Assembly: GCF_026745355.1 (NCBI RefSeq) | Contig: NC_079205.1 | Location: 4,818,832 to 4,882,831, forward strand | Direction: 5' to 3' | DNA: 64,000 nucleotides | From: Beta vulgaris subsp. vulgaris | Lineage: Eukaryota > Streptophyta > Magnoliopsida > Caryophyllales > Amaranthaceae | Made by a program: the position numbers and the translations under genes | Notes under the pieces: generated by a model | Seen by the model: the letters and a program-made list of their open reading frames with translations, nothing else | What the model was told of the DNA's origin: nothing | Database searches by the model: none | Shown: positions 56,621 to 64,000 of the stretch, piece after piece | How positions within the stretch are numbered: position 1 is the stretch's first letter | How the letters are laid out: every line of letters begins with the position of its first letter

Positions 56621-59384
56621 GTTAGTGCTCCTCCTTGCTAGCTTAGTTTTGAAGCACTGAATTCCTAAATTCTAACTTGCACATAACGTTGCACAATTCT
56701 TATTTGGCAGTATGCCTTTTTTTATAATCAAGTCAGCTCTGGGACTTTAGTGTGTGATCAAGATAAGAAATGTGCTACCAATAGCTCTTTGTAGCAGTTT
56801 CAATTTAGCATGTGAAGGGAATGGTTTGTGACCTGCAACTTAGTTATTATAAGCTATTTTATGCATATAGTCAAGCTAAACTTTTCCAAGTCACTTAATT
56901 TGTCTCTCTTCATTGATGACAAGTGATCAAGTATAGTGAAGTTGGTTCTAAGGTCCATAGCTTTTCAAATTTCAACTCTAGCTTTTCAAATTTCAAATCT
57001 AAGGTCCACAGAGACCTCTATTTTCTCCTGCAAGGTTAATGTGATGGGAAAAAAGGAGTTGATATAACAATAATAAATGGTAATGTGGCTTCTTTTTTTC
57101 ACCTCATACAGTCACTGTGATAAAATTTCAGTAATAATACTGACTTATAGTAGCTGATTGGAAGTTGGAACCTTCACTCTTAACAGAAAAAGGATCCCAT
57201 TTTGGAAGAAGAGAGGGGGTAACAAGTTGAAATTAGAGTTTCTTGAGCTATATTTCCGGCTTTCATTCAATTTGACTTTGTGACTTGGTTTACCGGCAGT
57301 GAACATTTTTGGGAATCTAAGGGAACTAGTAAGGGAGAAGGTGGAAGGGAGAGAGAAGGAAAACAAGACAGAGATATATATAAGCCAATAAGGTCCATGA
57401 GACTGAGATGAAAATTTCTGGAAAATTTGAATCCTTCTATATACTTCCTTTTCTTCTCCTCTTTTAAATTTGAATGAGAGCGAGAAGGAAACACAAGACA
57501 TAAAGTAATAAAGGATATGCTATCCTCCCTTTCTGTTACTCTTGAGTCTGCTATGGAATAAAGGCCTCTATAAATAGAACATTTTGGAGCTTTGGAGTGA
57601 AGACAACCAAGACATTTTATAGAATTACTTTCCACTAATTTATTTTTGAAGAAAAGAATTTAGAAACCCATAGGTTGTAGATGTCAAAGATATAACAGTC
57701 CTCATCTTTATTATGTATGTAATACTTCCCCTCCATAGACTATAGTCCATGTTGACATGTCTCGCTAGGATAGTCTCGTCGTATCAAATCTTCCATATTC
57801 CATAGTGCTCCTTAGTTGCTCCTGTCAAAGTCCACAGCGCAGAAGTTCTATTTGACTGACAATGGTGTTTCTTATTTCCTTCTGTTGTTTGGGAGGAGAT
57901 CATCTTGGTATGCTTTCAAGTTGACTGAATTTCCTTTTTATGAAGGACCCTTTGAGGAGTTTATGACTATGTGAAATGACATGCGAGTGCTATATAAAAA
58001 AAAGGGGGGGGGGGAAATGATACTAGATCAGAAAGATGAAAATTTCAGCATTGGCGAGGCCAGAGGATGCCTAAATGTGTGCAATATCAATCCTAAACAG
58101 TCAGCTGTAGTAGGCAAAGATATTTTCATATGGCAAAAGACGGCATACAATGAGCTAGAAAACAAAATTGTAGTCTAACAAATCAATACCCTGATTCAAT
58201 TATACTATCACTGGGAACTGAATGAGTTCAATTATAAATCAACTCATATTTACAATATCCTAATAACAAATTCGAAATTGCAAACTAACAATTTCCAAAA
58301 TCATGAGTTCATGACCAATTCCAAATCAACAACCATAAATCCACAATCACAAATTCACATTTCACAAGTATCATAATTCACAACCAAACAATGTGAATAT
58401 TACCTTTAAAAAAAATTAAAACTAAAACTAAAACTAAAACTTAGGGTTTAGAAAACTTACGGACTGACTGGAGTGACAATGAGTGAGTGCTGGGCGTCTC
58501 GAGAGGTCCGCGACGGCGAATGGATGTGGGCGGTGGGGTGGCGGCGTCGCTTCGCCTCCTGACTCCGTCGCTTCGTGGCTTCCTCACCGCTCCTGACTCT
58601 TTCGTTCGAAGTTCGAAGTTCGTGGCTTCCTCACCGCCTCACTGACTCCGTCGCTTCGTGGCTTCCTCACTGCTCGTCATCGTCGTCTCCGGCGAATGCG
58701 AATGTGCTGTCGACTGTCGTCGTTCCTCCGCAGCCGAGCTTAGGGTTTCGTTTTTCAATTTCTCTCTTCCTTAGTCTCTCTCTTCCTTTCAGCGTGTTTA
58801 TTTCAAAATCTTTCATCTCTCTTCCTCACCTTCACGCGTCTGGCAGCGTGTTTTTTCGTTCATTTTTACTGGCCCCGCCACCGAGAGAGAGAGGTGGAGG
58901 TGGAGATCGGAGGTGAAAACGGGAGTTGAGAGAAGCGTTTGGTTCAGTTACAGCAAATTGGAACTAAAAGAAAAAGTATTTACGAAGTAGAAAGTTTGTT
59001 TAATTGAAAATAAAACGGGTTTTTTTCAACATAATTATTTTAAGTGAATTTTTATTATTAATAAAATTCACCATATTCTCATAAAAGAATAAAAAAAACA
59101 CAATAAACTAATTTCATAGCAAAGATAACACACGTTAAAATATGTGTTAAGGGAAATATTTTCTATACAAGCTAAGATAACAGTTCTTTTGTTAAAACGT
59201 TAAATTTAGACTTTACATAACAGTTGATAAAATAAGAGTTAATTTAGGGGTGTTATCTTTGCCCTTTTTTGTAGTAGTGCCACATGCGACGCAAATCCCA
59301 ACTGTGCGTCGTTTCCGTGTCTGTGCGACGCAAATCAGGGGACGCAAATCGTCTATTCTGTACTAGTTATTCCAGCACAAGAGC

Positions 59385-60733
59385 TTATCCATTCAAATCA
59401 GGAGGCTCTTCCCCTCCTTCCTTTCTTGCCATATGCTGCTCTAGCTGTACTCCTACACCTCCTGGATTTTGCAAAGCCTGAAAGTGATTTTGAGTATTAA
59501 TCATGCTAACATTAGAAGTCCTAACCCTGATTGGCTTCAATGCTCTCTGGAATCCTTCTTGATCAATATCTTCCTCTGAATGCTTCTGTTGTGAATCCAC
59601 TGTGATCACAGTATTCTCAATAGCTACCTCTGATGTTGCTGGAACATCAGTCACAGGTATGATATTCTCAGCATGAGTCAGAGGGACCTTAATTAGGAAC
59701 CCAGATTTTCTTACTTTTCTTCCTCCTATACTCCTGAGCAACATGTCCTAATCTATGACAATAATCACACTGATTTGGAAGCCATTCATACACTACAGGC
59801 ACCTTAGTTAAACACCCATTTTCATTCCAAAAATGAATGGATTCAGGAAATTTTTGATCAATCTTAATCTCTACTAGTATACGAGCACATTGAAGTTTGT
59901 CTCGATTCCTAGGATTCTCATCCTTCTTGATTGGATCACCAAGTTGTGATACAATCTTGTGAAGAGAATTTTAGCCCCAATACTTCTAGCTCAGTCTCAA
60001 TTGCAAATAGGCAATGTTTTAATCTCTTCCTTCTCAAAATTAATTTCAGATGACCATGGTTTTATGATCAATGGTTTTTTGTCAAAGAAATAGTGTCCTG
60101 CCAACACACTATCCCTCGAATCCATTGCTGCAAACCTTACAAGATATATCCCCTTCTTGATCATAGCCACTTTATCCACCTTAAATGATCTCCAGATTCT
60201 CCTTATAAAACCATCCATCACCTAAGCAGGGGGATTAGCACCCACTACATAACATACCATTGATGAGTTCCAGAATTCAATTTCCTCTTGTATATCCTCC
60301 ATTTCAATACGCACAGGTTCAATTACATGATTATCCATCCTATATTCGTCAGATTGAGGTTTATCTAAACCCTTACCAACACGAGGTTCCACAATTTCAT
60401 TTTCCAAATCATCTTCTACAGCTACATTGTCAAATTGCTGTAAAATAGGTACCTGAGTTGGTCTCACCATAGATCCTGATTGAGCATTTCTGTCACTATA
60501 ATGAATGGATTGCAACCAATCATCAAAAGTGTGGCGAATATCAGATTGTTGTTGCACTTGTTGTAAGGAAGTTTTAGGCGTCAATATATCACCTAGTCCA
60601 AAATCCAGTGCTTCGATACCCATAATTTCATCTAGTGATCGTGTTCTCAAAGCTTGAGAATTGACCTCTCATATTTCCCTTCTGTTTGCCACTCTGTTTA
60701 CCTTGAAATTTTTTGCCCGAGGATCTTGCCATG
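59385..60733 (-). pseudogene. LINE ORF1: DUF4283-type nucleic-acid-binding protein
   Basis: From ATG 60733 on minus (MARSSGKKFQGK) the frame shifts once near 60670 and continues as an acidic N-terminal region (60650-60222). A DUF4283-like domain follows (60221-59997, with GIYLVRFAAMDSRDSVLAGH and FFDKKPLIIKPW), then a zinc-knuckle region (about 59780-59740) reading CDYCHRLGH. The position of the fourth zinc ligand reads Tyr (QEYRRKK) instead of Cys. The C-terminal part is in another frame. ORF1 proteins of plant LINEs package the element's RNA; this copy is inactive. Confidence 0.85.
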
Positions 60734-61250
60734 GCGACGGCGCACAATAAAACTTTCGTGCACCGAGAGAAACTTGAGGAAGATTTAAGAGATTTGTTCC
60801 CCACCAAAGTTAGGGTCTCTTTGTGTGTATCATGAATATAGATTACTACATTATAAAACTCACTAAAACTCTGTTTTGTTCAATTTATTTTAACTTATTT
60901 CAGAATAAATAAAATAAGATAAGATTATATGAGGTGAGATAAGATAAAATAAAATAAGATGATAGACACACACACACAATAAACTATCCTATAAGATAAG
61001 ATATGATAAGAAATATAAGATAAGATAAGATAAGATAAAATTGGATCAGATTGGATATGATTAGATCAGATTAGATCAGATTGGATACGGCACAATAAGT
61101 TGAGTCAAACGGACCCTGAAAGTTTTCTAACAACTCAACTTTTTTTTGTTATTTGTCTTATAAATTAGAAATAACAAGATGTATAAGATCTGGAAGGTGG
61201 AAAATCCTTGAAGTGGTTACTTGAATACTATAAAACCCACAAAAATAATA

Positions 61251-61505
61251 CTTCCTCCGTTCCATAATAAGTGAAACACTTACTATTTTAGAATGTTTTA
61301 AAATAAGTGAAACATACCTTAAATGGAAAAAAGAAAGTTATAAAATGACAAGAATACCCATCACAAACTTGTGTGGTTTGCTTTTCTCTCTCCTCCTTTT
61401 GATTATGAAAAGGGTATTTTATGATTTTTTGGCTTTTGAAAGTGATGTTTATTAAATTTTGTGCCCAATCCCTATGTTTCACTTATTATGGAACGGAGGA
61501 GGAAG
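61251..61505. mobile_element. Stowaway MITE unique to duplication copy B
   Basis: Ends CTTCCTCCGTTCCATAATAA and TTATGGAACGGAGGAGGAAG, TA at 61249-61250 and 61506-61507. Copy A is uninterrupted at the corresponding place (CATAATTAGATGTTC, about 40262). Confidence 0.9.
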
Positions 61506-62285
61506 TATGATGTTCACAAGAGTTTATGTGTAACTATTATACAAGAATTTATTTTATAATGACATATTCACACGTGTGATTGTATACACCACAAATTTCA
61601 AAAGCATATTCATTTCCCTCATTTTAATTTCATCTTCCCCAACTTGATTTTCTTTCTTCTCTTCCATTCCCAATTTCTCTCTCAGTAAAACTGCCCTGAA
61701 ACTCTTTGAAGTGCTCCGATTGCGAATTATTCGAATTAGATTGCGGAGAAATTAGCGAAGAAATTGAACTAGATAGCAAAGAAATCAGCAAAGAAATTAA
61801 ACCTGATTGCAATGTAATCAAAGAAGAAATCGAACCAAAATTTTCGTCGTTCGTTTTAGAAATGGAAACATGTCGCAAAGAAATCAATGAAGTCCTCTAA
61901 TTGAGAATGTTCGATAGAATTCGAACAAGAAACAAACTGGAAAACTCGAAAAAATAGGTGGGTTTGCAAGCGTGATGAAGGAGAGAGATATGTGGTGGTG
62001 TTGTGGTGATGAAAAAGAAGATTCAATGGTGGTGGTGGTGTGCTAGTGCGTTGTGAGCTATGATGTGGTAGTGCTAGTGCGTCGTGAATGGCGGTGTAGT
62101 GGTATGCTGGTGTGTCGGTGTTGCTGGTGCGCGTGAGCGGGTGGTGTGGTGGGGGGTGATGCTGCTGGTGCATCGTTAAGGGTGGGAGGTGGAGTGGTGG
62201 GTGGGGATGAGGTTTTGAGGAGGAGGAGAGAGAGAATAAAAAACTTTTTAATTTACCACCCCTTAACAAAAAAAAAAAAGAGGTA

Positions 62286-63957
62286 TTTCCTCCGTTCTAT
62301 AATCAGCCCTGTTTTTTATAAGGTGTCCCAAAATATAAGTCATATTTTTATTTTCAATCAAAAATTATGCTCAAATACCCTCATAAAAATAATTTATTCC
62401 CAAAATATCCTTATAATTTAAGGACCCAATGCACCATTATTAATAAAAAAAACGGGACCTTTTACCCAATTGAACTTTTCTACACATTAAACCATATAAC
62501 ATTAAATGTTCAGTATGCAGGTTGTTGAATGAGGTAAACTCTATCACTATTACTCTCATTCCTAAATTGTTATGTCCTAATAATGTGGGAAATTATAGAC
62601 CCATAGCATGCTGTAATGTAATTTACAAATGCATCACAAAAGTAATATGCAATAGATTGAGAGATGTCTTGCTTGACATTATTATGAAGAATCAGGGTGC
62701 ATTTGTGCATAGTAGATATATATTATGCACAATATTATGATATGTCAAGATCTAGTTAGGCATTATGGTAAAGCTTATACAAGCCCAGGGTGTATGTTAA
62801 AGGTTAATATGAGAAAAGCCTATTATACCATAGACTGGAGGTTCTTGAAGGAGATGTTAGAGGAATCGAGCTTCCCTGAAAGATTCATTGGCTACATCAT
62901 GACCTGTGTCACTACTGCTAAATTCTCTCAAATGCTTAATGGGGTGATGCATGGATATTTTCCATCTCAGAGAGGCATAAGACAAGGGGACCTGTTGTCT
63001 CCCCTCCTTTTTGTGGTCTGCATGGTGTATTTATCCAGGATACTGAAAAAAGAATAAGTGAACAAGCAGATTTCAAGTTCCATCCAAAGTGTGCATCCAT
63101 GCAACTAACACATCTGTGTTTTGCTGATGACATAATTTTATGTTGCAAAGGAGATTTCAATTTCATTCATTTGATCCTTAGAGGTTTCAAGCTGTTCTCT
63201 GAGACTTCAGGGTTGCAAGCTAATATGCACAAGTCAGTAATGTACTGTAGTGGCATGAGGGAGGATGAAGTTTAGAGAGCTTTACATAGATCTGACTTTG
63301 CTAGGGGGTACCTTCCATTCAAATATTTAGGTGTACCTATATGCTCAAGAAGAATCACTGCTGAATGTGAGAACCTCATTGGAAAAAAGATGGTTGCCAG
63401 AATAAGAATATGAAGTTCAAAGAACATTTCTTTTGGTGGTAGAGCCCAACTTATAAACTCTGTATTGCTAAGCATACATGCTTACTGGGCCCAGGTGTTT
63501 GTTTTACGTCGACAAGTGCTACATGACATTGAGAAAATATACAAGGCCTTTCCAGAAATGAGGCTTTGTGGCTTGGAAAAGTACATAGTATAAAGTATAC
63601 TGTAAAACATATTAAACATATAGCGAAGTACAAAAGTATAGGATGTATGCCAAAGAAGATTAGTGTTAGTGATAAAATCTGGATTGAATCTTTGTAATTA
63701 GAAGTTGCTATGTTCCTTCACCTGTTAAAGAGAGAAGTTAATTAGCTTGTAAAGGATTTTCTTTTTTGTCTGAACTATATATCTTACTTGTCTATCCAAA
63801 AAAAAATGTTCAGCATTTATTTTCTTGTTAAAAAGAAAAAACAATGTAAGTGTTTTTCAATAAAAATGAGTTTATTTATCCAAGTAGAACAAGATTCCAC
63901 TCACCTTAATTCCCGTGTAAAAAGAGAATGAGAACTTACATTATAAAACGGATGGAG
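62286..63957. mobile_element. Stowaway MITE in copy B split by a LINE
   Basis: Counterpart of 42855-43217 in copy A. The termini (TTTCCTCCGTTCTATAAT and ACGGATGGAG) are preserved on either side of the LINE insertion. Confidence 0.75.
62517..63803 (+). mobile_element. 5'-truncated L1-type LINE, plus strand
   Basis: Flanked by a 13-bp duplication AAATGTTCAGTAT (62504-62516; 63804-63816 with one mismatch) and ending in a poly-A run. The empty site is in copy A at about 43074. It encodes a partial reverse transcriptase: [17 protein letters not shown], then after a frameshift at about 62735, MRKAYYTIDWRFLKEML, QRGIRQGDLLSPLLF and a catalytic FADD in CFADDIILCC, about 63118-63147, in another frame. 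Only the RT half of ORF2 and the tail are present: a dead-on-arrival copy. Confidence 0.92.
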
Positions 63958-64000
63958 TAATAATACAAATTTGCTGAAAAAACGACGTAAAAGTGACAAA

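Larger units (their letters stand above)
54008..59279. mobile_element. CACTA element nested in CACTA, carrying host gene pieces
   Basis: Ends CACTACTACAAAAAATGGC and CCCTTTTTTGTAGTAGTG, flanked by CCA (54005-54007 and 59280-59282). Subterminal zones carry repeated ATAACAGTT / AACTGTTAT motifs, a set unlike that of the outer element, so it belongs to a different CACTA family. The interior contains exon-like pieces of at least three unrelated host genes and promoter-like DNA at 57145-57640 (minus TATATATA about 57370). No transposase recognised. Confidence 0.93.
52345..59368. mobile_element. 7-kb CACTA element inserted in the LINE
   Basis: Ends CACTAGTACAGAATAGACG and CGTCTATTCTGTACTAGTT, flanked by ATT (52342-52344 and 59369-59371). 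The last base is T where G is expected, a point change in the terminal pentamer. Subterminal arrays of TTTGCGTCG / CGACGCAAA. Most of its length is a second CACTA element (54008-59279). About 52950-53217 holds a plausible captured first exon of a chloroplast-targeted protein (see separate entry). No transposase. Confidence 0.93.
48920..60782 (-). mobile_element. L1-type LINE, minus strand, interrupted by CACTA elements
   Basis: Flanked by a 16-bp target duplication ATTTAAGAGATTTGTT (48904-48919 and 60783-60798); copy A has a single related site at about 39852. The T run at 48920 is the poly-A tail on minus. Without the 7-kb CACTA insertion the element is about 4.8 kb and holds ORF1 and ORF2, so it was inserted at or near full length. 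Both ORFs now have breaks. Confidence 0.93.
48407..64000. repeat. Segmental duplication, copy B (heavily interrupted)
   Basis: Fragments 48407-48919, 60783-62516 and 63804-64000 together align in order with 39343-43260. The intervening DNA is a LINE (with nested CACTA elements), a Stowaway at 61251-61505 and a truncated LINE at 62517-63803. Confidence 0.88.

Noticed and set aside
57145..57635. Minus-strand frames of 118-122 residues in the inner CACTA element
   Set aside because: Overlapping frames include TATA-like and leader-like sequence and no recognisable domain. More likely captured promoter or untranslated DNA.

Overview
Plant nuclear DNA, almost certainly a eudicot. The window is AT-rich, carries spliced genes with phase-1 introns, and is packed with plant transposons (Stowaway and Tourist MITEs, hAT, CACTA/EnSpm, a MULE-like element, Ty1/copia, TRIM-type LTR elements, L1-type LINEs and a tRNA-derived SINE). 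Caryophyllales (the spinach, beet and quinoa group) is a guess from the style of the cysteine-rich peptides and cannot be proved here. No bacterial, organellar, rRNA or convincing tRNA genes were seen.

The only intact host genes are five members of one family of small secreted cysteine-rich proteins. Each has a short signal-peptide exon, one phase-1 intron and a second exon encoding 2 to 4 tandem six-cysteine modules. The spacing is C-x6-C-x7(9)-CC-x4-C-x12/13-C, with a conserved CGG...CC.GL.C...PDAGG.C signature, which is the inhibitor-cystine-knot (knottin) pattern. Gene 1 (3 modules), gene 2 (3) and gene 3 (2) are tandem duplicates in the first 15 kb. Gene 4 (4 modules) lies near 26-28 kb. 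Gene 5 (2 modules, minus strand, divergent) lies near 44-46 kb. Comparing the duplicates shows which transposons arrived after duplication: empty sites reveal two Stowaway MITEs, a hAT nested in a hAT, a SINE and a solo LTR.

Layout. 1-15.5 kb: knottin genes 1-3, with a decayed FAR1/MULE-transposase-like pseudogene between genes 1 and 2 that is split by a small CACTA element. 15.5-20 kb: microsatellites, a LINE-type RNase H remnant split by a non-autonomous LTR element, and a near-perfect long hairpin. 20-25.4 kb: nested MITEs, a foldback element and a MULE-like element containing a CACTA element. 25.9-28.4 kb: knottin gene 4. 28.9-39.1 kb: a decayed copia element with short LTRs, split in its reverse transcriptase by a 5.7-kb CACTA element that carries TNP1-like and TNP2-like remnants, a 173-bp minisatellite and a hAT element. 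39.3-43.3 kb: copy A of a segmental duplication with a CACTA insertion. 43.7-46.3 kb: knottin gene 5, whose intron holds a MITE containing another MITE and a tandem three-LTR TRIM. 47-48.4 kb: a GC-rich 33-bp minisatellite and a mini-TRIM. 48.4-64 kb: copy B of the segmental duplication, split by a full-length-type LINE. That LINE is itself split by a CACTA element, which holds a second CACTA element carrying captured pieces of host genes (importin-alpha, S1/P1 nuclease, PDR-type ABC transporter).

The most notable system is the knottin array. It changes module number by in-frame gain or loss within one exon and is expanded by tandem duplication in a transposon-dense neighbourhood. The second is the gene-capturing CACTA nest.
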